DNA from: UBA3210 sp963623095 | GTDB lineage: Bacteria > Bacillota_I > Bacilli_A > RFN20 > CAG-449 | Length of the DNA: 29,484 nucleotides | NCBI GenBank assembly: GCA_963623095.1 | Contig: CAVFKD010000022.1 | Span: 1 to 29,484, forward strand | Direction: 5' to 3' | Shown here: piece by piece, positions 1-8,480 of the stretch | Layout: every line of letters starts with the position of its first letter | How positions within the stretch are numbered: the first letter of the stretch is position 1 | Notes under the pieces: model-generated | Told to the model about the DNA's origin: nothing | What the model saw: only the letters and a program-made list of their open reading frames with translations | The model's database searches: none | Translations under genes and position numbers: made by a program

Positions 1-70
1 AAAGTAGGTCGATGTTATGGATGATATTATAGTCTTAATCTTAATATTATTTATTCTTAAAGAACTTAAC

Positions 71-100
71 AAAAAAGAGAATCGTAACAACGATTCTCGT
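71..100 (-). terminator. Intrinsic terminator at the left end
   Basis: On the minus strand an 8-bp perfect stem (GAGAATCG with CGATTCTC, 77-84 and 91-98) with a 6-nt loop is followed directly by six U residues. It lies about 75 nt downstream of the DUF951 gene, so it can end the folate operon. It also ends any transcript from the promoter at 140-167. Confidence 0.8.
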
Positions 101-133
101 TAAGTAACAAAGATTACCAGTCCCTGTTTACAT
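71..133 (-). ncRNA. Candidate short RNA or attenuated leader (about 60 nt)
   Basis: A strong minus-strand promoter (140-167) predicts a start near 133, and an intrinsic terminator ends at 71. No reading frame of useful length lies between. The transcript would be about 63 nt: a weak 5' part containing a small GTAA/TTAC stem, then the terminator hairpin. The heptamer TTGTTAC occurs twice, once before the terminator and once in its loop. It could be a small RNA, or the leader of a gene beyond the left edge whose expression depends on read-through. I recognise no known RNA family. Confidence 0.35.
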
Positions 134-139
134 ATCTAG

Positions 140-167
140 TTTATACTAGTCTAATTTAAATTGTCAA
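140..167 (-). promoter_or_regulatory. Near-consensus sigma-A promoter
   Basis: Minus strand: TTGACA (162-167), a 16-nt spacer, then TATAAA (140-145). This is the best match to the housekeeping consensus that I found in the window. It sits directly after the stop codon of the DUF951 gene and points away from it, toward the left edge. Confidence 0.6.
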
Positions 168-175
168 TAAGTAAT

Positions 176-385
176 TTATTCACCAATTTCTTCTTTTATA
201 ATCTTTTTAACTTTTGCGTTAAAATCATTTCTTGGAAGCATAATGATATTACCGCATCCTTGGCATTTTATTTTAATATCCGCGCCTAATCTAATGATTT
301 GGAATAATTTAGATTTGCTTGAACATGGATGAGGTTTTTTCATTTCAACAATATCATTTAATTCATAATCTTCTGATTTAATCAT
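176..385 (-). CDS. DUF951 family small zinc-ribbon-like protein
   Basis: This 69-residue protein belongs to the DUF951 family, which is widespread in Firmicutes and has no settled function. The diagnostic features are the early segment DIVEMKKPHPC (residues 12-22), then RLGADIKIKCQGCGNIIMLPR, in which a CxxC pair plus the earlier cysteine could bind a metal. The basic C-terminal tail and the small size suggest nucleic-acid contact, but that is inference. The ATG overlaps the end of folD by 8 nt and is preceded by AAGGAG, so it is translated as the last gene of the miaA-fhs-folD run. The length is normal for the family. Confidence 0.88.
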   Translation of the reverse strand: MIKSEDYELNDIVEMKKPHPCSSKSKLFQIIRLGADIKIKCQGCGNIIMLPRNDFNAKVKKIIKEEIGE

Positions 386-1205
386 TTTGATTTCTCCTTA
401 AATAACAAGAATAAACGTTTTGCATTAATAAAGCAGAAGTAATAATTCCTACTCCTCCAGGTACTTTAGATATCAATGCACATTTCTCACTTGGAATAAC
501 ATCACCAACTATTCCACTTTCTAAATAATGAATACCTGCATCAACAACAATAACGCCTTGTTTCATTTTATTTGAATCAATAAAATGTGGTTTACCAATC
601 GCGACTACTACAATATCTGCTTTAGAAAGAAGTTCATCTAAAGATTTTGTTTTACTATGTGCGATAGTTACAGTTGCGTTTTTATTTAAAAGCATCATCG
701 CAACTGGTTTACCAACCGATACTGAACGGCCTACAACCAACACATTTTTACCTGTTACATCAATATTATATTCATCTAACAAAGTAATAATTGCATTTGC
801 AGTCGCAGGTTTAATCGCATTTTCTTTATTAATAAATAATTCACCTAAAGAATAAGCATTCATTGCATCAACATCTTTTAAAGGATCTAATGCTGCAATA
901 ATTTTTTCTTCATTTGCCCCTTTAAATAAAGGTCTAGTAATTAAGCATCCATCGATTAAATCATCTTCATTAATCTCTTTTATCTTTTCTAAATAAGCTT
1001 TTTCATCACTTGGCATTTTAATTAATTTATAATTAATACCTAATGCATTCGCATTTTTTTCTTGAGAAGCACAATATCCTAAAGATGATGCATCTTCTTC
1101 ATTAACAAGTGAAACTAGTGTAAGTTTACGTGGTAATTTATCTAATTTAGCTTTTAAATCTTCTTTAATTTTGTAAGAAGCATTCTTGCCTAACATTAAT
1201 TCCAT
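378..1205 (-). CDS. folD: FolD-type methylene-THF dehydrogenase with altered cyclohydrolase site
   Basis: FolD normally oxidises 5,10-methylene-THF to 5,10-methenyl-THF with NAD(P) and then hydrolyses it to 10-formyl-THF. The 275-residue length is about normal. The nucleotide-binding part is intact: GRSVSVGKP (159-167) and PGGVG (249-253). The folate and catalytic part is not. The usual YVxxK is YCASQ (44-48), so glutamine replaces the catalytic lysine. VQLPL is ITRPL (89-93), KDVDG is KDVDA (110-114), and PCTPxG is PATANA (133-138). From the human and E. coli enzymes, loss of that lysine is expected to abolish cyclohydrolase activity while dehydrogenase activity may remain. The start is fixed by GGAGG seven nt upstream; the ATG overlaps the fhs stop as TAATG, so the two are translationally coupled. 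Confidence 0.88.
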   Translation of the reverse strand: MELMLGKNASYKIKEDLKAKLDKLPRKLTLVSLVNEEDASSLGYCASQEKNANALGINYKLIKMPSDEKAYLEKIKEINEDDLIDGCLITRPLFKGANEEKIIAALDPLKDVDAMNAYSLGELFINKENAIKPATANAIITLLDEYNIDVTGKNVLVVGRSVSVGKPVAMMLLNKNATVTIAHSKTKSLDELLSKADIVVVAIGKPHFIDSNKMKQGVIVVDAGIHYLESGIVGDVIPSEKCALISKVPGGVGIITSALLMQNVYSCYLRRNQND

Positions 1206-2818
1206 TATTCTTCCTCCATTTTAACCGCGGCAGGAACTTTTGGAAGTCCTGGTAAAGTAAGAATAGATCCAGTTAATGGAATAATAAAATTAGCCCCAGA
1301 TGATAGATTTACTTCTCTAATATGTAAAGAAAAATCTGTTGGAGTATTTAATTTTTTAGGATCATCAGAAAATGATTGAGGAGTTTTAGCCATACATACA
1401 TAAGAATGAGTATAACCTAAAGACTCATACTTTTTAATTTGTTCTTCTGCGAGAGGTTCATAAATAACTTCTTTAGCGCGATATATTTCATGAGCGATTT
1501 TTGAAATCTTTTCTTTAATGCTTTCTTCTTTAGAATATAAAGGATGATAGTTAGATTTATTTTCATCTAATGCTTCAACTACTTTAGAAGCAAAATCAAT
1601 ACATCCTTCTCCACCTTTTAAATAGCCATCAACAAAGCTAACTTTGTAATTATTTTCTTTACACCATGAGGATAATAAATCAACTTCTTCTTGATGATCA
1701 CTTGCAAAATGGTTAATCGCGATAACAACATCCATACCAAATTTTTTCATGTTCTCAAGATGTTGATTTAAGTTCTTAATGCCTTCTTTTAAAGCTTCAA
1801 GGTTCAATAAATCAATATTTTCTAAATCTTGACCGCCGTGGCATTTTAACGCTCTTATGGTTGCGACTAAAACGACTAATGAAGGTTTTAAATCACCAAC
1901 TTGGCATTTGATATCTAAGAACTTTTCAGCGCCTAAATCCGCGCCAAAACCCGCTTCTGTGATAACGATATCTTTTAATTTCAATGCCATTTTAGTTGCA
2001 ATAATTGAACTGCATCCATGAGCGATATTCGCAAAAGGTCCTCCATGAACAAAACAAGGATTACCTTCAAGAGTTTGAACGACATTAGGATTAAAAGCAT
2101 CATTCATTAATTTCATAACTGCATTAGTTATTTTTAAATCTTTAACATAAATTGGTTTATCTTCATAAGTATAAGCAACCAAGATATTATTTAATCTATT
2201 TTTAAAATCTTCTTTTGATGTAGCGAGAGTAAAAATAGCCATCAATTCACTTGCGACAGTAATAATAAAGCCATCTTTTCTAGTGACACCATTTACTTTA
2301 CTTCCTTGAGCGATAGTAATATCTCTTAAAGTACGATCGTTCATATCGATCGCTCTTTTCCATACTACCTTATTAGGATCAATATTTAATTCATTGCCTT
2401 GATAAATATAATTATCAATAACCGCGGCAATTAAATTAATTGATGAAGTTAATGCGTGCATATCGCCAGTAAAATGAAGATTGATATCATCACTTGGTTC
2501 AATTGATACTTTACCTCCACCAGTCGCACCGCCTTTTAAGCCAAATACAGGGCCTAAAGAAGGTTCTCTAAGACAAACTACACTTGATTTATTAATCTTC
2601 GCTAATCCTTCGTTTAAGGCAATTGACATAGTAGTTTTACCTTCGCCAAATTTTGTTGGAGTAATCGCAGTTACTAAAACTAACTTGCCATCTTTTTTAG
2701 TTGCAAGTTCATCCATAATTGATAAATCAATCTTTGCTTTATATTTACCATATGGTTCGACATATTTATCATCTACACCGAGTTTTTTTGTAATTTCATA
2801 GATGTTTTTTAGTGCCAT
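1205..2818 (-). CDS. fhs: Formate-tetrahydrofolate ligase
   Basis: This enzyme makes 10-formyl-THF from formate, THF and ATP in the cytoplasm, feeding purine and formyl-Met synthesis or running in reverse to give ATP. The P-loop-like segment TPTKFGEGKTT (53-63) and the family signatures EPSLGPVFGLKGGATGGG and INLHFTGDMHA are intact. So is the C-terminal LTGSILTLPGLPKVPAA. At 537 residues it is slightly shorter than the usual 556 or so. GGGAGG precedes the ATG. It follows miaA by 3 nt and overlaps folD by one base. Its partner FolD looks impaired in the cyclohydrolase step that would link formate to methylene-THF, which makes this pairing notable. Confidence 0.97.
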   Translation of the reverse strand: MALKNIYEITKKLGVDDKYVEPYGKYKAKIDLSIMDELATKKDGKLVLVTAITPTKFGEGKTTMSIALNEGLAKINKSSVVCLREPSLGPVFGLKGGATGGGKVSIEPSDDINLHFTGDMHALTSSINLIAAVIDNYIYQGNELNIDPNKVVWKRAIDMNDRTLRDITIAQGSKVNGVTRKDGFIITVASELMAIFTLATSKEDFKNRLNNILVAYTYEDKPIYVKDLKITNAVMKLMNDAFNPNVVQTLEGNPCFVHGGPFANIAHGCSSIIATKMALKLKDIVITEAGFGADLGAEKFLDIKCQVGDLKPSLVVLVATIRALKCHGGQDLENIDLLNLEALKEGIKNLNQHLENMKKFGMDVVIAINHFASDHQEEVDLLSSWCKENNYKVSFVDGYLKGGEGCIDFASKVVEALDENKSNYHPLYSKEESIKEKISKIAHEIYRAKEVIYEPLAEEQIKKYESLGYTHSYVCMAKTPQSFSDDPKKLNTPTDFSLHIREVNLSSGANFIIPLTGSILTLPGLPKVPAAVKMEEE

Positions 2819-2821
2819 AAA

Positions 2822-3715
2822 TTACCTCCCATTTAATATATTTAATGCATATTCTAATGCTTCTAGACTACTTGTAAACCATTTTACATTTAGTTGATTA
2901 TTAAAATATGTAAATTGTCTTTTTGCATAATTTCTTGAATTCTTTTTTATTAATTCTTTTATTTCATTTTCATCTTTATGATTAATTAATCCATCCATTA
3001 ATTCTTTATAACCAATTGCTTGGAATGAACGTAATGTAGTAGGATATTTGTTCATTAATGATTTAACTTCATCGACCAATCCCATTTCATACATCTTATC
3101 AACTCTTTTATTGATAATATCATATAATTCTTCTCTATCCCTAGTAAGGCCAATAAATTCTACATCGTATAAAGGTTTATGTTCTTGAGAAGCGATTATA
3201 TCAGACTTTTTAGAACCTGTTTCTAAATATATTTGAATCGCTCTTAAGACTCTTTTACGATTGTTTTGATGAATTTTTAAAGATTCTTCATAGTCAATAC
3301 TTTCTAATATCTTATGGAGTTCTTCATTTGTTTTTTGTTCATATGAAGACATATCAACATGAGATTCTTGTTTATTTAAATTAAAATCATAGAATCCAGA
3401 TTTTAAATATAAACCAGTTCCTCCAACTACAATGATATTAACATTTCTTTTTTGTAATTCTTCTATTTTAGAACGAAGATTTTTTTGATAATCAAAAATA
3501 GAAAATTCATAAGTAGGTTCTACATAATCAAATAAATGATGTGGAACTAATTTTCTTTCTTCAAGTGAAGGTTTTGCAGTACCAATATCCATTTCTTTAT
3601 AGATTTGGAAAGCATCACCATTGATTATTTCTCCATTAGCTTTTAACGCTAAAGATATGCCTAAAGATGATTTACCTACACCAGTAGGTCCGACAATGCA
3701 AATAATCTTATTCAT
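2822..3715 (-). CDS. miaA: tRNA dimethylallyltransferase
   Basis: MiaA transfers a dimethylallyl group to N6 of A37 in tRNAs reading UNN codons. MiaB, encoded at 8473-9918 in the same cluster, then methylthiolates that base. The P-loop GPTGVGKS (9-16) is intact, as are DAFQIYKEMDIGTAKP, which holds the catalytic aspartate, VGGTGLYLKS, and the late QAIGYKEL. The 297 residues are typical. The gene begins 2 nt after mutL with only a weak AGG upstream, so its translation probably depends on ribosomes finishing mutL. The mutS-mutL-miaA grouping is a common bacterial arrangement. Confidence 0.97.
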   Translation of the reverse strand: MNKIICIVGPTGVGKSSLGISLALKANGEIINGDAFQIYKEMDIGTAKPSLEERKLVPHHLFDYVEPTYEFSIFDYQKNLRSKIEELQKRNVNIIVVGGTGLYLKSGFYDFNLNKQESHVDMSSYEQKTNEELHKILESIDYEESLKIHQNNRKRVLRAIQIYLETGSKKSDIIASQEHKPLYDVEFIGLTRDREELYDIINKRVDKMYEMGLVDEVKSLMNKYPTTLRSFQAIGYKELMDGLINHKDENEIKELIKKNSRNYAKRQFTYFNNQLNVKWFTSSLEALEYALNILNGR

Positions 3716-3717
3716 AA

Positions 3718-5562
3718 TTAAATACCTGATCTTTTAAACATCTTTTCAATATCATATTTAGAAAAATGAATAATAGTTGGTCTACCATGAGGACAACATG
3801 TAGGATTAGAACATTTAAATAAATCATCAATTAAATCATTCATTTCTCTTAAAGATAATTTATCATTAGCTTTAATACTTGCTTTACATGCCATTGTTGC
3901 AATTACATGTTTTCTTAAAGCATCTAAATCTATTTTATCTTTTGAGATAACTTGTTGAATTAATTCTTCAATATAACTACCTTCATCATATTCTTTAATA
4001 AATGATGGAAGTTTAGATACTTTTAATGTATTAGAACCAAAATGTTCTACTTCCAATCCAACTTCTTTTAAAATATTTAATTTATCATCATTCAACTTTA
4101 ATACATCTGAAGGACTTAAGTTAATCATATATGGAACTAAAGGTTCAATAACATTAATATGTGAATTTAATGCTTTATTAAATTTCTCATAATTAATTCT
4201 TTCATTCGCCGCGTGTTGGTCAATTAAAAACATTCCATCATCACCTTGGCAAACTATATATGTATCATGAATTTGGCATAAAGGTACCATATGAGGCTTT
4301 TTAAAAGATGGAGTATATTCTTCTTTTTTAGCTTCAATTTCTTCTTGTTTAGAAGGAATATTTGTATCTAATGAATTTATATCTAATTGAGGTTGACTTA
4401 CTTCAATTTTATCTATTGAAGGGCGTATGACATTAGCCTCAGGCATTTTAACTTCATCTTCATCATCTAATAATAAAGATACGCTCTCTTTAGTAGAATC
4501 AGATAACATGGAATTAATTTGTGTTTCTGTAGGTATAACTCTTTGTTCTTTTTGATAACTTGGTGCTTCAGTTAAAGGTAATCTATCTAGAAGTTTATCT
4601 TTAATCATATGATTAATCGCATCACATATTTTATCTTCATTAGATAATCTTACTTCTTTTTTAGAAGGATGAACGTTAACGTCAACTAAAGAATATTCAA
4701 CATGGATTTTTAAAATAACAAATGGATATTTGCTATTAAAAATAAAATCACTATAAGCATCAATAATTGCTTTTTGGATTTTTGGAACATAGACATTACG
4801 ATCATTTAATAAAGTGATCATATAATAACGAGTAGATTTTGCAAGTTCAGGTTTTCCAATATAACCTTCAATTTGGAATTCATAATTACCAAATTCAACT
4901 TTCATCATCTTTTTTGCAGTTTCGTTATTGTAAATACGAGATATTACTTCTAATAAATCTCCTCTTCCTGTTGTCGAAAAAACATGTCTTTCATCAATGT
5001 AGAAATCAATTGCGACATCCGGTCTAGAAAGGGCTAAACGTTGCATTACTTCTAATGAATTTGCGTTTTCAGTGATATCAGTTTTTAAAAATTTTAATCT
5101 AACTGGAGTATTATAAAATAATTCTTCAACAATAAAAGTAGTACCTTTTCTTGAAGAAAAATCTTCTACTTTCATCTCTTCATTTTCAATTAATACTTTA
5201 GTTCCTGCACCTACTCCTGTTGAAGTAGTCATTGTTACTTTTGAAACAGAAGCAATAGATGGTAAAGCTTCACCTCTAAAGCCCATTGTTTTAATTTTAA
5301 ATAATTGATGTTCTGATGTAAGTTTACTAGATGCATGGCGTTTAAAAGCAAGAGTTGCATCTTCTTTATCCATACCATCGCCATCATCTTTGACAATGAT
5401 TTTAGTTCTACCCGCATCATAAACTTTTACTTCAATATGTTTTGCATGAGCGTCTAAAGCATTTTCGACTAATTCTTTAATAACGCTAGAAGGTCTTTCA
5501 ATAACTTCACCTGCCGCGATCATATTCGCAAGGTGAGAATCCATTACTTTAATAACAGCCAT
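3718..5562 (-). CDS. mutL: DNA mismatch repair protein MutL (endonuclease type)
   Basis: MutL couples mismatch recognition by MutS to strand incision. The N-terminal GHKL ATPase motifs are present: ELVENALDA (30-38), DDGDGM (59-64) and GFRGEAL (94-100). A variable acidic linker spans roughly 330-420. The C-terminal domain has the metal-binding endonuclease motif DQHAANERINYE (from residue 448), ACKASIKA (559-566) and CCPHGRP (589-595). This is therefore the nicking form found in bacteria without MutH, not the E. coli form. The 614 residues are normal. The ATG overlaps the mutS stop by one base, which suggests translational coupling and balanced MutS and MutL. Confidence 0.97.
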   Translation of the reverse strand: MAVIKVMDSHLANMIAAGEVIERPSSVIKELVENALDAHAKHIEVKVYDAGRTKIIVKDDGDGMDKEDATLAFKRHASSKLTSEHQLFKIKTMGFRGEALPSIASVSKVTMTTSTGVGAGTKVLIENEEMKVEDFSSRKGTTFIVEELFYNTPVRLKFLKTDITENANSLEVMQRLALSRPDVAIDFYIDERHVFSTTGRGDLLEVISRIYNNETAKKMMKVEFGNYEFQIEGYIGKPELAKSTRYYMITLLNDRNVYVPKIQKAIIDAYSDFIFNSKYPFVILKIHVEYSLVDVNVHPSKKEVRLSNEDKICDAINHMIKDKLLDRLPLTEAPSYQKEQRVIPTETQINSMLSDSTKESVSLLLDDEDEVKMPEANVIRPSIDKIEVSQPQLDINSLDTNIPSKQEEIEAKKEEYTPSFKKPHMVPLCQIHDTYIVCQGDDGMFLIDQHAANERINYEKFNKALNSHINVIEPLVPYMINLSPSDVLKLNDDKLNILKEVGLEVEHFGSNTLKVSKLPSFIKEYDEGSYIEELIQQVISKDKIDLDALRKHVIATMACKASIKANDKLSLREMNDLIDDLFKCSNPTCCPHGRPTIIHFSKYDIEKMFKRSGI

Positions 5563-8090
5563 TATTTATCACCCATCTTTCTTTTTAATTCATATAAATA
5601 ATTTAATGCTTGTAAAGGTGACATACTTAAAGGATCTAATGTCTTAAGTTCGTCAACCCAGGAAGGAAGTTTATTTTCACTTACTTTCATAACATCAGTA
5701 TTAGTATTTACTTGTTCTTTGGTTAAATCAGATAAAATCTCATTCGCTCTTATTATTAATGAAGAAGGTAAATGTGCGAGTTTTGCAACATTAATACCAT
5801 ATGATTTACCCATTGCGCCATCTTCAACTTTATATAGTAAAGTAATTTCATCATTAGTTTCTTTTACTCCAACATGTACATTTTTAATCATTGGAAGTTT
5901 TTCACTAATGGAGGTGATTTCATGATAATGAGTAGAAAACATTGCTTTCGCTCTAATCTTAGTTGCGATATATTCTAATATTGCTTGAGCGAGTGCCATA
6001 CCATCAAAAGTTGCAGTACCACGACCAATTTCATCAAATATTAATAAAGAAGAACTTGTCGCATGGCTTAAAGCATAATTTGTTTCCGCCATTTCAACCA
6101 TGAATGTAGATTGACCAGAAACCAAATCATCACTTGCGCCAATTCTTGTAAATATTGAATCAAAGATCATTAAATCAGCTTTTTCACATGGTACAAAAGA
6201 ACCAATTTGAGCCATAATAATAGTCAAAGCAAATTGACGCATATAAGTTGATTTACCACCCATATTTGGGCCTGTAATAACTAAAATATCTGTATCTTTA
6301 TCTAAATGAATATCATTAGGTACATATTCAATATTCTTCATTACTTTTTCAATGACAGGATGGCGTCCTGAGATTATTTCAACTTTTCTTTCATCGTTAA
6401 AAGTTGGTCTAACATAATGATTTTCAATCGCTACTTCACTAAAAGCAACTAACACATCAATATAAGCGATAGTAGAAGCTAAATCTTGAAGTTTTTCAGT
6501 AAAGTTAATGACATATTTTCTAATGCTTTGGAATAATTCATATTCTAAAGCACATCTTCTTTCATCCGCGGTTAGAATTAAAGATTCTTGTTCTTTTAAT
6601 TCTTTAGTAATAAATCTTTCGGAATTAACAGTTGTTTGTTTTCTTTCATATCCCCAGCTTTCTTGAATCTTATCAAGTTGACCTTTAGATACTTCAATAT
6701 AGTAACCATAGACTTTATTAAAGCCTACTTTTAATGTAGTAATACCAGTCTTTTCTTTTTCTTTTGCTTCTAATTGAGCGACCCATGATTTACCACCTTG
6801 AGAAAGGGATAATAATTCATCTAATTGTTCATTATATCCTACTTTGAAAATGCCACCTTCTTTTACAGTAATAGGTGCATCTTCAGAAATAGCTTTTTCT
6901 AATAAAGCAGTTAAAGAAGAAAAATCATAAGTCATTAAAGATAATTCTTCGACATATTTATTATTTAATTCATGCAAAGAAGCAACTAAAGAAGGAACTA
7001 CCATTAATGAATTCTTTAATTGTAATAAATCTCTACCATTCGCAGAACCAAAATTAATCTTAGTTACAAGTCTTTCTAAATCATAGATATCTTTTAATTC
7101 TTTAACAATATCTCCTCTTACAAGGAAATTATCAATTAAAGAAGAAACAATATCTTGTCTTTTAGATATCTCATTAACATCAGTTAAAGGTTTAACAATC
7201 CACTTTTTTAAAAGTCTTGAACCCATATTGGTCTCTGTTTGATCAAGTAACCAAAATAAAGTTCCATATGTTTCTTCACTTCTAATAGTTCTAGTTAATT
7301 CAAGGTTATTTCTACTAAATGCATCTATTTGCATTGCTTGATTAGATCTAATTACCTTACACACTTGCATATAATCAAGTGAATTTTTTTGTGTGTCTTT
7401 TAAATAAGAAAATAATCTAACTACATTTCTTCTTTGTTCTAAATCATAGACATTAGTTAGAATATATTCATGTTCTATTTCTACTTGGTTATTGTTTTCA
7501 TAAGATATCAATGTACCTTTTTTAGATTTCATTTGCATTAATGCTTTTGCGTCAAATGATGTAGAAACAACTACTTCTTTAATGCCAAGATTTTCAATTT
7601 CAGACATTACTAAATCTAAATCTTTTTCAATGTTTTCAACATACATTTCTCCAGTAGAAACATCTGCGTAAGAAAAAATATAATAATTATCAGTTTCATC
7701 TAAACAACCGATATAATTATTATCTTTAGCTTTCATATCAATAACCGCGCCAGGAGTGATGATTTGAATAACATCTCTTTCTACTAAACCTTTCGCAGTC
7801 GCAGGATCTTCTACTTGTTCTACTATACCTACTTTATAGCCCTTTTTAACTAATTTATCGATATAGGAAGAAATTGCATGATAAGGTACTCCGCACATAG
7901 GAACTCTTTCTTCGACACCCGCGGATTTACCTGTTAATACTAATTGGAGTTCTTTAGAAGCAATTTGAGCGTCTTCAAAGAATAATTCATAGAAATCTCC
8001 AACTCTAAATAAAATCAAAGTATCTTGGTGTTTTGCTTTAACATCGAGATATTGTTGTATCATTGGTGAATATTGTTTTTTTGTTGCCAT
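5562..8090 (-). CDS. mutS: DNA mismatch repair protein MutS
   Basis: MutS recognises mismatches and small loops and recruits MutL. The N-terminal GDFYELF carries the Phe-x-Glu mismatch-reading motif. The C-terminal ATPase has Walker A GPNMGGKST (near residue 608), DEIGRGTATFDG (Walker B and signature region; the family usually has TSTYDG) and STHYHE. I take the ATG at 8090 (842 residues, protein beginning MATKKQYSP). A GTG four codons upstream lies inside the Shine-Dalgarno sequence GAGGTGG, which stands 8 nt before the chosen ATG. The gene is 78 nt from ymcA, unlike its tightly packed neighbours, and this gap contains a strong hairpin that encloses the ribosome binding site. Confidence 0.96.
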   Translation of the reverse strand: MATKKQYSPMIQQYLDVKAKHQDTLILFRVGDFYELFFEDAQIASKELQLVLTGKSAGVEERVPMCGVPYHAISSYIDKLVKKGYKVGIVEQVEDPATAKGLVERDVIQIITPGAVIDMKAKDNNYIGCLDETDNYYIFSYADVSTGEMYVENIEKDLDLVMSEIENLGIKEVVVSTSFDAKALMQMKSKKGTLISYENNNQVEIEHEYILTNVYDLEQRRNVVRLFSYLKDTQKNSLDYMQVCKVIRSNQAMQIDAFSRNNLELTRTIRSEETYGTLFWLLDQTETNMGSRLLKKWIVKPLTDVNEISKRQDIVSSLIDNFLVRGDIVKELKDIYDLERLVTKINFGSANGRDLLQLKNSLMVVPSLVASLHELNNKYVEELSLMTYDFSSLTALLEKAISEDAPITVKEGGIFKVGYNEQLDELLSLSQGGKSWVAQLEAKEKEKTGITTLKVGFNKVYGYYIEVSKGQLDKIQESWGYERKQTTVNSERFITKELKEQESLILTADERRCALEYELFQSIRKYVINFTEKLQDLASTIAYIDVLVAFSEVAIENHYVRPTFNDERKVEIISGRHPVIEKVMKNIEYVPNDIHLDKDTDILVITGPNMGGKSTYMRQFALTIIMAQIGSFVPCEKADLMIFDSIFTRIGASDDLVSGQSTFMVEMAETNYALSHATSSSLLIFDEIGRGTATFDGMALAQAILEYIATKIRAKAMFSTHYHEITSISEKLPMIKNVHVGVKETNDEITLLYKVEDGAMGKSYGINVAKLAHLPSSLIIRANEILSDLTKEQVNTNTDVMKVSENKLPSWVDELKTLDPLSMSPLQALNYLYELKRKMGDK

Positions 8091-8098
8091 AATAAAAA

Positions 8099-8134
8099 CC
8101 ACCTCATTTATAATTAAATTATAAATGAAAGTGG
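8099..8134 (-). promoter_or_regulatory. Leader hairpin enclosing the mutS ribosome binding site
   Basis: In the mutS leader the minus strand folds into a stem of about 16 bp with one bulged U, one G-U pair and a UUA loop. The inner arms are perfect (8105-8114 with 8118-8127) and the outer arm pairs CCAC with GTGG. The 3' arm contains the Shine-Dalgarno sequence GAGGTGG. The stem is followed by UUUUUAUU and then the start codon, so the same element also has the form of an intrinsic terminator. It may reduce mutS expression relative to miaB-ymcA by termination, by hiding the ribosome site, or both. Confidence 0.7.
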
Positions 8135-8168
8135 TATGAAATTAAACTAAAACTATTTTTAGACTTAA

Positions 8169-8480
8169 TTATTTAAGTTTATTTTTAAGCTCTTCTAATA
8201 AATAATTAACTTCTTCTTGAATAGAATTAAAATTAACAATTAATGGATGATTATCCAATTCCTCTTTTGCATCTAAATATTTCTTTTTATTTTCTTCATA
8301 TTTAGAAGTTCCTAAAGATAAAGCCATATCTTTTTGTGAATATTTTACTTTATCTTGAAGAGATTTAATTTCTAGAGAATCTTCTATTTGTTTTTTCAAT
8401 AAAAGATATTGTTTTACTTCTTTAACCTCAAGAAATTCTTTAATAAAATTATCTAAGTAAGACTTAGTTTCATTAGTCAT
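8169..8480 (-). CDS. ymcA: YlbF/YmcA family protein (RicA-like)
   Basis: This 103-residue protein is predicted to be all helical and matches the YlbF/YmcA (Com_YlbF) family. In B. subtilis, YmcA, YlbF and YaaT form an Fe-S-containing complex that affects RNase Y-dependent mRNA processing. I choose ymcA over ylbF from context: the gene directly follows miaB and precedes mutS, as in B. subtilis, and rny is four genes upstream (rny-ymdB-miaB-ymcA-mutS). I see no cysteines in it, so any cluster would need residues from partners. The start overlaps the miaB stop by 8 nt, after GGTGA. Confidence 0.8.
   Translation of the reverse strand: MTNETKSYLDNFIKEFLEVKEVKQYLLLKKQIEDSLEIKSLQDKVKYSQKDMALSLGTSKYEENKKKYLDAKEELDNHPLIVNFNSIQEEVNYLLEELKNKLK

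Noticed and set aside
1..60. A second promoter with TATAAT at 26-31 on the minus strand
   Set aside because: It has no -35 or extended -10, and the target gene is outside the window.
8091..8102. GTG start for mutS four codons upstream
   Set aside because: The GTG is part of the Shine-Dalgarno GAGGTGG that serves the ATG at 8090.
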